From assembly GCF_000006405.1 (NCBI RefSeq), contig NW_003211646.1, positions 62,001-126,000 of the forward strand: a DNA stretch of 64,000 nucleotides. Reading direction: 5' to 3'. The translations under genes were made by a program, and so were the position numbers. This stretch comes from Perkinsus marinus ATCC 50983 (Eukaryota > Perkinsozoa > Perkinsida > Perkinsidae). Under the pieces are notes generated by a model that worked only from the letters and a program-made list of their open reading frames with translations, did not search any database and was not told where the DNA came from. Shown here in pieces: positions 10,205 through 22,023 of the stretch (position 1 is its first letter; every line of letters begins with the position of its first letter).

Positions 10205-12486
10205 GAGAGTGAATATTGTGTGCGGGGGGCTGTAGAGTTCATAATCAGTAATTTAGGCCGTGTTGCGTTTCCCCTGTACACTCCTTCGACACCTCTGCAA
10301 AGTCCATAACAATAGCTCCACGAAGACGCTCCGATGAGTGGCACTGCCCATGAGCGAATGTTTCTCGTGTAGAATGTCAAAGTTGCCCGTAATACTTACG
10401 TAATGCCTACTTGAGGGTTTAACTTCTGGGTATTGTTGAGTCGTCAATACGTACAATCGTAGTGAACCATGAGACACAACTGATACGATGCAAAGAGAGA
10501 GAGGATACTCGAAGATAGGGACTCAATTTAACTGTTATCTCATCTGATTCAGTCGCGACGTGCAAGAGCAATCATGTGTTTGGTATTCAGCATTGATCAT
10601 AACTCGCGCTGTCTTCGGAGTGAATGATATATCTAACTAGAGTGCTATCACCGTGATAGCACTCTTATAGTATCACGCTTTGACCCGATACTAAGTGACT
10701 CACTTGAAGTGAGACACGAGGTGTGACACCTCTGATAGACACTTAGTAAGTGCACAGGGCATGAACATGCACCAAAATGGATATGAGGCGCAATACCGTA
10801 ATCGAACGAGAAATGCTATCCCATAACTATGTTTGCTCGGTTGTATATTACTTGTACGAATAACGCAAAAGGGCAAGCTTGCTAATAACGCTAACAGAGA
10901 CGGAGTTTGAGCGAATGAGCAAAACGCTAGTATATATTCCCGCAGGGCGTAAGTTACAAGAGAGCAAATAGCCGGAACATAAAAGTAGCGCAGCGTTGTC
11001 ACATACCGGCAACTGCCAATTTGTATATTTCATGCAGGAACATCACACAATAGCAAACCTTAAAAGTTGCCAGACTACATAATTACAACGCAAAACATAT
11101 CAAACAGCAAATGAGCACAACTTGCCAAAATAACGAAAACGTGCGGGCGAAGCACCCTTGGGCAAAAGTGCCAGCGTGTAAAACATTCCGGGGAAATATA
11201 CAATGCAGCAAAAAAAGAGCAAAAAAGAGCGACTTGCTGGAAAACACTTTTGGATTTGCTACTTTCAACATTTGGTTGCTAAAACCTATACCCGAAATTG
11301 CTAGGTTGTAAATGTGGTTGCTACTTTGTAACTGCGAAAGCAGCACATACAAAAGAGCAAAAAAGTGAGACTGTCAGGAATTATAGCATTTGGCAAATCC
11401 GCAACATTAGCAAAAAGTTGCGATTGCCGGATTCTATTACACCGGTCTTAATCGAAGTTCGACCCGCAATACTTAGGGTTTCGTTGCTGAACCATAGGTT
11501 CAGTGCTGTGTTGAGATCTGAGCTCAACATAAACAAGGGCTAGGATCCCGAGATAGGCGACTAGCGGGCCGAAGGTTACGCCACTCAACCCGTCGGCCTC
11601 GTTGCATCATTCACGGAACTAAGGAGTAAGTAGTTAAGACTCAGCTATATTGCCATCGCCTCTAATCACGTGGAGTGGATTCAATCCGGTCATGAGGAAG
11701 TTTAGCATGTGGACTGATGGAACTCTGCCGATGAAGTAACTTCGTAACGGTCAATGGTTCTCGAGGTCTGACCTTGAACTTGTGAGTAGTCCACCGCGCT
11801 CGGCAAAACATAACTATTCCATGCAACATGTACTAATCCATCATAAAAAAACTAAATCTATGCAATCTATACAATGCTAAGCAAACAATGGTATTGCGGG
11901 CAAATGCGCTATGCTATGCAACAGGTACGTGATGCTTAGTTTAGTATTCTACTTTCAAGTAATACTGATGAGTGATTTCTGAACGTAATTTTTGATCTGA
12001 GATTTACACATTTTTTGCGTGAGAATTAATAACATGATGTTACTAACATTAGCTCACTGGCAACACGATCACGCAAGTGTCATAGTCCACGTCATGAAAC
12101 AGTGTAATATGATGTTCATAAAGAAGAGTAATGTGTGTTCATGTTTATTGTCCTGAATCTCGAAGACTATCTATTGCAGAGCGCTCTCGGCATCAGACAG
12201 ATCGCTGGCCATGTTGGCTATATGTATATTGGAAGTATTGGAAGTATCTGATCGAAAAGGAGGCAGGCTGCAACTTTCAGCTCTCATATAGCCTATCACC
12301 ATCAGAGTCATCGCAATTTTCGCCGCCAATCAGTGCATCCTGCCATTGCATTGATTGATGAGGACGAGTATACAAACCATCGCTCTCACATGAACTAGAA
12401 GACGAGCTCGAAAGGCTAGTTTCATGGATCTCAGATGCTTCGTCATCCGACGTGTCTGCAATGACACCATCCGAGCCGCAACAAAA
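10013..12486. other. Intergenic region with hairpins and GCAAA-rich block
   Basis: No gene is supported. The stretch holds a cluster of perfect short hairpins (10639-10732) and a second GCAAA/TTTGC-rich block (about 10790-11440) similar in vocabulary to 8840-9260. The remainder, up to the transposase stop at 12487, shows nothing I can name. Confidence 0.5.
10639..10732. repeat. Cluster of perfect short inverted repeats
   Basis: Three perfect hairpins fall within 94 bp. The first has 12-bp arms AGAGTGCTATCA / TGATAGCACTCT around CCG (10639-10665). The second has 7-bp arms CTCACTT / AAGTGAG around G (10699-10713), and the third 7-bp arms GAGGTGT / ACACCTC around G (10718-10732). Confidence 0.7.
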
Positions 12487-15378
12487 CTACGACATCGATT
12501 CGGCAAGTTGGCAGTCGTTGCATCGATTACCAGTGGAGCTATCGGGAAAACCATCGGAGGAGAAGTTGCTCGAATCAGAGTACGCGTCGCCATCAGAGAC
12601 AACGGGATCATCATCTGAATAAAAAACAATCATGGTTAATGCAAACGTTCCCTTAGTGAACTTACTCTCTGATCTTATACTGGCAGAGTCGGAACTGCTC
12701 GAGTTGGTGTCGGAACTCGCTGATGAACTATCGCGTTGCGGTAACGATACAGCGGAATTATATCTCCCAAGGACCCCGACGGCTCGTTGCGTAGGACGTC
12801 CTCTCCGCAAACCTGCGATCGCCCTTGTTTCTGGAACGTACCTGAAGTACAGAAGGAAGTTCCGATGCGAGCCTGGACATTAAATAAACACTAGGTTTGG
12901 CACGTTCACAACTTACGACGGCCGAGTCCCAAGATGAACTTCCACAGCATAGCCATGTGCGCAGCAAGCCCAATCTCGATAATCCTTGCACGTACAAGCT
13001 GGAGGAGTCTTGCGTTCATTGAGCATCATATGAGCCCTTGGGTCTGTGGTGACGAGATAGAAGCAGAAGAAGTCGTCCATTACTTCTTGCAAAGTTCGCG
13101 TACCGACTAAAACGAGGTTATAAGAGACCACATTTACCATTTTTTTTGGAGTCACGGACCATCCGGTAGGTCTTCGAACAGCATACCACGAAGGTATGTG
13201 TCGATGCTCTCTAGCTGTGCTTCATCACGTTCATCAGCTCGAGTCCGACTATTTGCGAGTAGGAAGAACCGCCCTTCAATGTCTCCATCACTTAAATCTC
13301 TCACGTTTGCAGTCACCTGCAATCGAATGGTGATCAATCGAGAATCGTAGAGAACATGAAATATCCCATAGCGAGGTGAGTTAGTACTCAATGAATTCAA
13401 TCTTTTATCTACAGTTTATGACAGATATGATATCAGACGTATCATAAATTACCTCCCAAACCATATTCCGTTGCTTGAATCTAGTCCCGCGAATCTTCAT
13501 CTCGCGTTTGTAGTCCACTGCATTTATAGGCTCAGGCCGCTTGACATAGTGCTGAGAACTTGAGAGTTTCAAGGAGGTGATAACCTAGTGGGAATTAGAA
13601 CTAAGTATCGAACTGCAAGGAGCGAATTGTTGAACCTTGCGTATTTTTGCCGCAAAGGCGCCCAAATTGAGTCTCTTCTTGCCCATGATCCTTGTATTGG
13701 TCTTGTGAAATGACTCGACAATGTTAGTTAATACCTGGACAACAAGTCTGACCCGATACATGCAGTGATTAACTTGCTTGAGTTCCAGCCAAACCCTCTC
13801 TCGTTATTGCAATATGTGGGTTGCCATATTGGTCTGTATTGAGGGTTCTTCGCAAATACTCAGCCCCCCTGGGGCATGCCGAATCCACAGTGCTTATCAG
13901 AGCATTCGAGAGTAAGTCATACAATCCATCAGTTGCGCAAGAGTGCAGCCAGAACTTGTGGCGCATGACCTGGAAACGTCAGAAAATGATAACTCCAATT
14001 TTAATACGTAACTCACAATTGGAAATGCATCCCCTAATACGCCCCGATTGTCCTTGAAGTTTTTGCTCAAGTGGAAATAGCAACGAGCTGAGTGATGAAG
14101 AGACCAAATATTATTATATTCATACATATCATCGCACCTACCGTTTCTCACATCTGGCAGCAATTCATTACATGCCTTAATGGCACCCTGATGGGCATCG
14201 TGAACGCAGAGATTGACGACGTCACTCAGGCCGCGCTCCCCCGAGGTTAACGCACGAACGAGCATATCCAAATGGGTTATCAGATGATGATATACTTCAT
14301 AGCATTCTTCGTTTATAATTGCCATGAAGAACGGGACAAAGGTATGTCTGTACTCTCTACGAGAAGTATCGTACCTGCACACCATGGCAGGATCCTGTCA
14401 AAGAATTCCTAAACAAATGTTTAATCGTACCATATCCTGGTAGACCCAACCCATGCGACTTTTTGGCTTCCACGAATGATCTTGTTCTGTGCGTCCATAT
14501 ACAATGGGAATCCCGCAGGCATCGAACGGATGAACCACAAGAGAGAAGTCAACATACCTGTCACGCGTGAATGTCTTGTTGTGAAAGCTAATGATAACTA
14601 TGGATATTGCGCCGTGCTGATATTACTCGCTCCGCCGACAATGCAAGCAAAATTGTCAGACCAATACCCTCCGTGGTAGACAAACTCCTTTGCAGGTGTT
14701 CCACCCTCCAGTATGAAGTCGATCAGCGCTTGGTCCATGCGCGAATCTTCAAAGGCTTCTTCTAGCTCAAAGAAGTTTCCAATATGCGGCATTCCAAGGT
14801 CACGACGACGCGGCAATCCGGAAATTATGTTTTGGACCTGCTTTCGCTACTTGCAGATAAATCGACTAAAGTGATGAGTACCTGTTGGCGGGATATCTTC
14901 CCTGCCTCCACATATTCCCTATGGTCGACGGCTAGATTATTGAATATGTCACTTGCGGTCATGCCTTGTTTTGAAGCCCTCTCGATCACAAATGACATAA
15001 TCTTTTGGGGATGACGGGTGCGATTGCGCACACGCTCTATCTGGCCGTGCTCTCCTGAAATCCATAAGAATATTGTATTCTGGATACAACGAGGGAGAGC
15101 CAAAGGCTGCAAAAAATGATCCTGCCCAAGACCGTCATCAGTATCAGCGGTCTACCTGATGCGAAGACCGTTACATGGTCTCCGTTTTGTACAAGTTTCC
15201 ACTTTCTCGGACAGCCCAAATGATCGCCGCAATGATAAACCTCATAGTTTTCTCGGCGATACGACAGCAGCAGAACGTTATCAAGATGCAGCCTTTCGAG
15301 CGCCACCTTGAACGCATTCGAGCCAGCCGGTATCCCGCAAAACTGATTTTCCTGTATCCAGTTGAGGTGTCTAGGCAT
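12487..15378 (-). mobile_element. Mutator-like (MULE) transposase gene with introns
   Basis: Minus-strand transposase gene. An N-terminal module from ATG 15378 (MPRHLNWIQENQFC...) has a C/H pattern YHCGDHLGCPRKW, like FLYWCH/WRKY-type DNA-binding modules of MULEs. A middle region follows (RHPQKIMSFVIERASKQGMT). The catalytic core includes FVPFFMAIINEECYEVYHHL, then VNLCVHDAHQGAIKACNELL with the second acidic residue, and SARCYFHLSKNFKDN, the C-x2-H motif of MULEs. A SWIM zinc finger comes next, CTCKDYRDWACCAHGYAVEV. The C-terminus is basic (RRGRPTQRAVGVLG) and then Ser/Asp-rich, ending at 12487. GT-AG introns interrupt the frame, for example near 15119-15166, just after the SWIM exon, and before the acidic tail. 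No terminal inverted repeats were found. It could be an intron-bearing element or a domesticated copy; the core exons look intact. Confidence 0.8.
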
Positions 15379-15710
15379 TTGGCAATCCAACGACGAAGCG
15401 CAGGGGAACAACTAGAAACGCCCCATCCTTTGAATATTGAAACAGCTAAATGTCCCACGTTGAATTATGTTTGTTAAACTGCATTTCAACACACCCTATC
15501 AACACGGTTTGAAATCATAAAATTCTTGCATTTTAACAAAGACTCCTCCTGTGGTAAAATTAGACTGATTAGACTTCCTTCTAGCAAACTGCTAACAAGA
15601 ATGTCAATTGTACCGATTGACTGACTGAACACTGCGCATGAGAGTACATCCATGAAACGAAAAGTACCTTAATCATGGTTGTCTCGTAAAACCAAGCCAG
15701 TCGTGAAATA

Positions 15711-18244
15711 TCAGGTCGCCTTGTCGCCTGCAGGCTGCGGCGGGGCAACGACAGTCCATTCTCTTGGGCTATGACTCGTTTCAATCCTCAGGTTTGGTGC
15801 ATGTGTTTTTTTACCCGTGGAGGTCTGCAACCAAAATTCAACATCCTTGGCCGGTAGCTCTAGACGGAGGGTCTGTCCGGAATGTAACGTATCCATGCCC
15901 AAGATCCTTGGTGATTGAGAACATCTTGATGTTTGGTACAAAGCAATCCTTATATAACACGAGTCGGTGAATGCAGATTCTATCTTCAACTTCGCACAAC
16001 CATTGGGTTTGAGGCATGCAACTCCCTGAAGTTTGTTGCATGCCTTGGTTCTACGCTGGTCTGGAAAGTCCTCTGGTCTCACGGTTTTGGTGGGATACGA
16101 TGAGGATTCGCTAGCCTCTGAGAGTTGTACCTATTACAAATATGTGGAGAGCTGTGAGGCAAGTTACCATCAGTAGTCGACGTCACGTCTGATGAATTGG
16201 AATTTGCGTATGAGGATAAACGAGTACGTGCGAAATTTCGTGTATACAATATGCAAGTCGAGTAATGCATCCTTACTTTTTTGTTATCAGCCGACTTCCC
16301 AGAATTCGCGTGTTTGCGCTTGTTTGGAGTCAATCTTAAAGTAGGCCTAAGTGCAATCGTCAGAGGTAAACAAGTAGAAATCAAACTTACACCGTCTTCA
16401 AGCATTTCGTCTCACTGATAGGGCTTGATACTTTACGTGTGCTGGCAACAGATGGCGCGTCTTTGGACATGCTAGACTGAAAAGAAGATATCGTATCACG
16501 AAAACGAGAGAGTACGTACATGATCCGATTCACCACCAGCGGAACATTGCTCCACCAGCTGGGCTTGGAGAGCTGATTTTTGCTCTTCCAGGGAACTGAT
16601 CTTGCTGTATGCATCGGCCTGAAGGAGACCCTTCTATCCCTCACAATAACAACATCGCAGAGCTGGACGTACTTTTGTCTTCCTCAGTTCATCCTTAAGT
16701 TTCTCCAACTCTCTCTTAGCTCCGACCTGAGATGAGAGAGAAATGAGATGAGATATGCTTCGGCTTTGACATCGGGTGAACCAGAGTTCAAGCCGCTAGA
16801 TATTAACCTTGCTCGGGCAATGGGCTAAGATTTAACTCATTTAGCTGCTAAGTTTCTGGTTTCCAAGTAGGTTCAGTCCGCTCCTACTTTTATCCCATCA
16901 AGTTCTTTCTGAAGTGTGTCCACTGCTATAGCATGCTGTCGATGATAATCATCTTCGTCTTTCTGAGACAGGGTGAGATACGAAGATGGTACATGGACAT
17001 GGTATATAGTATAGATACTATCCACTATCCTTTGGATAGTGGATATAACATGAAGATACCTGTATTTTGTCTTCAAGATAGTTCACCTTGCCAGCAAGCC
17101 TCTCAACCTCTCGACAAGCAGTTGCCTTATTTGTCTTCTCATCGACCAACTGTTTACTGCACTCCTCCAGAGCAATGCGACTTTCTGAAAACAGCATTCA
17201 ACAAATCTATCTACTGTCGGCGACAGTCTTTTACGATACCGACCTTTAGTCTGCTGCTGCAGATCTTTGTATTCCTCTTCGAGGCAATGGAGCTGAGCTT
17301 GGGTCTGCATGAGCCGATCGTCCTTGCGCTGCATTTCGATTTTGAGAGTCTCGAGCTCTTGTTCAGAGTGGACTCTAGCTACCTTCTCATCGTGGAGTCT
17401 CTGACACGAACGGGGCAATAACAACTAGCTATGATATGATTTGATACTATGCTATGGTTCCCTTTCTCCTGCAAAACAGTTTTAGGTCTCAAAAAATACT
17501 ATCGTCTCATGTTGTCGTAAAATATTTTGTCGTCGTACATTTTGCAGGATAATGAGGTAATTTTTAGGATCTAACAGCCAAATTGTAGAGCAAAGTTTCA
17601 TTCCAACTTAAGCCGATGATTCCAGATTCGACTAACATTCCGCAGCGAGCAAACCTGTTCAATTTGAGCCATTTCTTTTTTAATTTTCTCTAACTCCTGA
17701 TTGACCTCGTGAAATTTCTGCCTCTCCCCACTTAAAGCTTTCTCTAACCTGAATTGAACACCAGATAGACAACCATATCCTGAGGACATCGCAGTAATAT
17801 CGTTGCTAACCTTTCCGAGAGGCGTTTAGATTCAGCCGCGGATCGTTCAGCCATCTGCACAGCCTTGGCACCAGAGACCTCCTGAAGACAACAAAATCCA
17901 CTTGAAGATGATAAACGTCTACTACTACACTTGCCCTTTTTCGATCATGATCTACTGTATGTGGATGTTCGTTAGAGCCTGACAGCACTGTGGAGTATGA
18001 TGCAAACAGGTTTTCGGCGCACCACTGAACTGTCTCGCATTTTCGAGCTCCTCTGTGAGCTCTGCGATCCTTTCTGTCAAAACCTGCTGATTCCGTTCGT
18101 GAAATAATATCTGAAGGAATGTATCGTAGAGTTGATTCCGAGAAAGCCTACAAGAAACGGCGGTATTACCCATTTATCCCGATTTTGTTTAGCACGGTCT
18201 CTTCTGGAGGGAGTGGAATGACTCGACGGAACAGAATTACGCAT
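15711..18244 (-). CDS. Coiled-coil protein with distinct C-terminal domain
   Basis: ATG 18244 (MRNSVPSSHSTPSRRDRAKQ) leads through a 59-nt intron into a chain of short exons that read as continuous heptad-rich coiled coil: HERNQQVLTERIAELTEELE, EVSGAKAVQMAERSAAESKR, LSGERQKFHEVNQELEKIKK, VHSEQELETLKIEMQRKDD, LEECSKQLVDEKTNKATACR and AYSKISSLEEQKSALQAQLV. Lys/Ser-rich linkers follow. A final exon (about 15711-16110) has a Cys-containing, beta-rich stretch (IRIALYQTSRCSQSPRILG, LRLELPAKDVEFWLQTSTG) and stops at 15711. Donors such as GTACGT and GTAAGG are clear. The predicted role is structural or scaffolding; the family is not recognised. The gene lies next to the minisatellite. Confidence 0.7.
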
Positions 18245-18371
18245 TAGCAAAATAAATCTCACAACGAGGGAAATTCCATGATGAAACAAAACGTCATAGA
18301 GATTTTGTTGTTGGCGAAGATTGTAAGAAATCAAAGACCAGTTGCAATAGACCTGGTGAGCCTAAAAATTT

Positions 18372-19219
18372 GCTCTATAAGAAATTATGAATGAAATAAG
18401 GCTGATCACAGTGGATCGGCTCAATTGAAAACTATGAATGAAATAAGGCTGATCACAGTGGATCGGCTCTATAAGAAATTATGCAAGAAATGAGGCTGAT
18501 CACAGTGGATCGGCTCTATAAGAAATTATGCAAGAAATAAGGCTGATCACAGTGGATCGGCTCAATTGAAAACTATGAATGAAATAAGGCTGATCACAGT
18601 GGATCGGCTCTATGAGAAATTATGCAAGAAATGAGGCTGATCACAGTAGATCGGCTCTATGAGAAATTATGCAAGCAATGAGGCTGATCACAGCGGATCG
18701 GCCCAATTGAAAACTATGAATGAAATGAGGCTGATCACAGTGGATCGGCTCTATAAGAAATTATGCAAGAATAAGGCTGATCACAGTGGATCGGCTCAAT
18801 GGAAAACTATGAATGAAATAAGGCTGATCACAGTGGATCGGCTCTATGAGAAATTATGCAAGAATAAGGCTGATCACAGTGGATCGGCTCAATGGAAAAC
18901 TATGAATGAAATAAGGCTGATCACAGTGGATCGGCTCTATAAGAAATTATGCAAGAAATGAGGCTGATCACAGTGGATCGGCTCTATAAGAAATTATGCA
19001 AGCGATGAGGCTGATCACAGTGGATCGGCTCAATTGAAAACTATGAATGAAATAAGGCTGATCACAGTGGATCGGCTCTATGAGAAATTATGCAAGAAAT
19101 GAGGCTGATCACAGTGGATCGGCTCTATAAGAAATTATGCAAGCAATGAGGCTGATCACAGTGGATCGGCTCAATTGAAAGCTATGAATGAAATAAGGCT
19201 GATCACAGTGGATCGGCTC
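18372..19219. repeat. 47-bp minisatellite, about 18 units of two alternating types
   Basis: Tandem array of a 47-bp unit with a constant 24-bp core, described here by its parts: AGGCTGATCACAG followed by TGGATCGGCTC. Variable flanks come in two types, one containing AAATTATGCAAGAAAT and the other AAAACTATGAATGAAAT, which alternate irregularly. A few units are 46 bp. The core can fold as GCTGATC-ACAGTG-GATCGGC with one G-U pair. Open frames across the array are a consequence of the repeat. Confidence 0.95.
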
Positions 19220-20494
19220 AAACAAGCAAATACATATACACAAAAAGATCGTAGTAAAAATTACTACCCTTCCTTTTACCGCTTGAATAGCCTCTATCAG
19301 ACATCTTCACGTCATTATCACTCTATGGTGGTGCCTTGAAGGAAGTCCGAACCCTTCCACATGATATCTATGATGAATCCGGATGCACGCTACATTTAAT
19401 GAACCTCATAATCTTAACTAAAAGCACGAGAAACTTGAGAGTTGTTCAAACTAAATCAATTTCATGAACACGCGCTGAGGATCTTGCGCTGATTTTTTAT
19501 GGGCGCGCGCTATTCCAACTGCGCAAAAGAAAATGTGAAAGACTTGAGGAATGAACAGGATGCCAACACTTGATGTGACGGCATGCATAGTAAGCTCCAC
19601 TCTTCCCACTACGTGTTTCCAGCACAAACATGTGGTAGTTACACTATACTTGACATATTCTATCAGCATGGCAGTGAAATGATACGTATGCACATGTTCT
19701 GTAGAAGCTCAACTAGGTAGAAGGGTTACGCACACAGCATGAACACATGCAGTCGTTCATAGAAAGAAAGGACAAACAAAAACCAACAAGCCTAGACATA
19801 ATGAACTTACTATTCAAGCGTAAATTGAATAAGGCCGTCGGCCTATGCCATTATCACCTTAAGTAAGTAATGCCAGGAGTTACAATAGCTAAACTGTTGA
19901 TGACATCAACTTTGTATGCTTCATGATGGACGATCAATCCCCGAGGTGAGGTTCCGCTACGTTCACGTTTCGGTCCCCGTTTCCCGAACTCCGGTTTCGT
20001 GCTGAACAAATCGCAAGTACTTTAATATATATCAAGTCGAAAGAATAGGCATCAGCGCAAGCATTGTTATAAAGGATAATAATGTAACAACGTACATAAC
20101 ATCGAGGAATAAGTATAGGCTATATTATAGCCCCAAGTCTCACTCTTTCATTATCATTGGATCGTCATTATCCATTGAATGATGTACACAGTCACGTGAT
20201 TAATGTTGAGAAATTACTAGCTCGCTCGCTTCGCTCGCTCGCTCTTATCCTAAGCATTACTGTTATAGCGTACACGGTTTTTATTGCATGGCTTAGCAAA
20301 AACAGCATAGAACAGCAGCTTTTGCTTAGATTAAATTTCATTGTCTGGACTAGCAGACTTTGCATAGATTAGACCAATTTTCCCCGCGCTCGTCATTCGA
20401 AGTCATCAATTGCCCTGCGAGGGCACAAATGCTCACGTTACTCCTCATTATCTAGTCGTGTATGATGTTCACACAGTTCACACAGTAGACAAGA
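19220..20494. other. Intergenic, no gene seen
   Basis: I see no coding exon. A short GCTCGCTC-type microsatellite lies at about 20218-20243. Confidence 0.5.
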
Positions 20495-20945
20495 CTAGGT
20501 GGGCTGTCGCAACAGCGGTTTTTTGCCGCGCACTGCGAAAGATTCTTGACGATCGTTGAGCATAGATGTTAGCGTATCCCAAGAAGCGCGGGTGATCGCT
20601 ACGGTATCATTTAGGACCAAGCCAGCATTAGTGTTCAGTACAAACTTGCTGTGACGCCCAATAGCTATCATGTCCCCCTGGACTTTCTTCGTTGGAAGCT
20701 CCCCCTCGGCCCGTGGCCGTGGGCTTCATTGTCAGCCTACTCCTCCACACCACGATGGAGGCGACTCGCGACTCGACATTCAGCTGAGCTATTCGTGATC
20801 ATCGCTCAGTACTGACTCATAGGCCTCACCACAGCTCGCGGCAGTCTCGGGAGAGGACGTCGTCTACGACTCCCGTCGAGTTTGTCTCTAGTGTGTGGTT
20901 CACGGACCACCAGTTCCAGTTTAATAGATTGGAGTGGTCTTCTGC
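20495..20945 (-). CDS. Small two-exon gene or terminal exons, unrecognised
   Basis: Two minus-strand exons read well. The upstream one starts at 20945 after a TGTAG acceptor (AEDHSNLLNWNWWSVNHTLE...) and ends at a GTGAGG donor near 20832. The downstream one contains KKVQGDMIAIGRHSKFVLNT and continues to ESFAVRGKKPLLRQPT and a stop at 20495. The second is open for about 75 codons. The first has no ATG, so the true start is farther upstream, toward the divergent phosphorylase gene. The family is not recognised. Confidence 0.4.
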
Positions 20946-21224
20946 CTACACTCAGCCAAACCTCGTGGGCGTAGGAAGAGTGCCGCTTCCCCAACTACTC
21001 AACTAACCAACCCAGAAAACGTACAAGTGTACTTAATGTGCGCAGTATGAGGAGACAGGGCTTGTGTGAGAAGGAAGCTAAAGCTTAACTGCTAGCGTCG
21101 GGATTACGGACGTCTCTACTGTAAGCTGGAAATAGTCCTTTTCTATAGAGCGTGCTTCAAGAGGCCATCTCTATATGCAGTTCTCTCAGTTCCTTGTTGT
21201 TCCCCAAACTTTCTGTTTACGGCA

Positions 21225-21974
21225 ATGGTCTACGAAGCCCCTCATCTCAAGATCAAGGAAGGTTCCATCAACTCTGTTGTCTGTGTGGTTGGTGATCCCG
21301 GCCGCGCTGAGTTGATTGCCACCAAGTATTGTGACTCTTATGAAGAGCTCGCCTATAACAGGGAGTACCGCACCTATAATGTCGAGTTTGAGGGTGCCAA
21401 GTTCTCTGTTGCTTCCCATGGTGTTGGTGGTCCCGGCTGTGCTATCTGCTTCGAGGAGCTTATCAAGTGCGGTGCCAAGGTTATCATGCGCCTTGGAACT
21501 GCTGGCTCATTGAGACCCGAGACCATCAAGCAGGGCGATTTGATCGTCACTACCGGCTCCGGTGCTGAGGATGGCGTCTCTCAGTATCTTGTCCCCGCTG
21601 GTTTCCCCTGTGTGGCTGATCCCGCCCTCTGTATCGCCATGCGTGATACCGCCAAGTCCCTCGGATACGAGCGTGTCCATTTTGGTATTACTCTCGCCTC
21701 GGCTGTGTTCTATCCCAGTCCCGCTGTTGAGCAGACTTTGGTCAGTAACGCCGCTGCCGGTGCTATTGGTGTGGAGATGGAGAACTCTGCCCTCTTCGCC
21801 GTTGCCTCTATCAGGGGTATTCGCGCTGCTGCTATCTCAACCGTCGATGGCTGCCCTCTCAAGTGGGATGAGGGTGACTACGATCCGGCTGGAACCACTG
21901 TCACTGATGGCAAGGAGCGTATGATCAAGACTGGCATTAACGTCGCTAAGCGTGTTGTCTTGGAAAACTTGTAA
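21225..21974 (+). CDS. Purine nucleoside/uridine phosphorylase, copy 1
   Basis: Intronless 249-residue hexameric nucleoside phosphorylase (PNP_UDP family) that splits purine nucleosides or uridine with phosphate. Visible motifs are PHLKI near the N-terminus (the subunit-shared histidine), VVGDPGR (phosphate loop), RLGTAGSL (phosphate-binding Arg), GVEMENS (ribose-binding Met-Glu), and STVDGCPLKWDEGD with the general-acid Asp. VDGCP-KWDEGD and LAYNREY closely match the apicomplexan enzyme type. It is the first of a tandem pair, 728 bp upstream of the second. Codons are G/C- and T-rich and uniform compared with the neighbours, suggesting high expression. Family certain; preferred substrate not. 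Confidence 0.95.
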   Translation: MVYEAPHLKIKEGSINSVVCVVGDPGRAELIATKYCDSYEELAYNREYRTYNVEFEGAKFSVASHGVGGPGCAICFEELIKCGAKVIMRLGTAGSLRPETIKQGDLIVTTGSGAEDGVSQYLVPAGFPCVADPALCIAMRDTAKSLGYERVHFGITLASAVFYPSPAVEQTLVSNAAAGAIGVEMENSALFAVASIRGIRAAAISTVDGCPLKWDEGDYDPAGTTVTDGKERMIKTGINVAKRVVLENL

Positions 21975-22009
21975 TTGTAGTAAGTTTCTAGTAACAGAGT
22001 CCAATCAAC

Positions 22010-22023
22010 AGCCTGGAATCGGG
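22010..22023 (+). promoter_or_regulatory. Shared 3'-flank motif AGCCTGGAATCGGG, copy 1
   Basis: The motif lies 36 nt after the stop of phosphorylase copy 1 and is repeated after copy 2 (23496-23509), although most of the 3' flanks differ. It is a candidate 3'-processing or stability element, or simply conserved remnant sequence. Confidence 0.35.

Noticed and set aside
18659-18961. 100-codon open frame across the minisatellite
   Set aside because: It follows from the repeat unit length and composition; the peptide is the repeat translated, with no gene structure around it.
18372-19219. CRISPR array
   Set aside because: Units are 47 bp with no unique spacers, only two alternating flank types, and the genome is eukaryotic.
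20218-20243. GCTCGCTC run as a possible regulatory site
   Set aside because: Simple microsatellite-like sequence with no related element near a gene.
21316-21924. Alternate-frame open stretches inside both phosphorylase genes
   Set aside because: Present in the same places in both copies because the coding sequence is duplicated; hydrophobic, low-complexity shadows.
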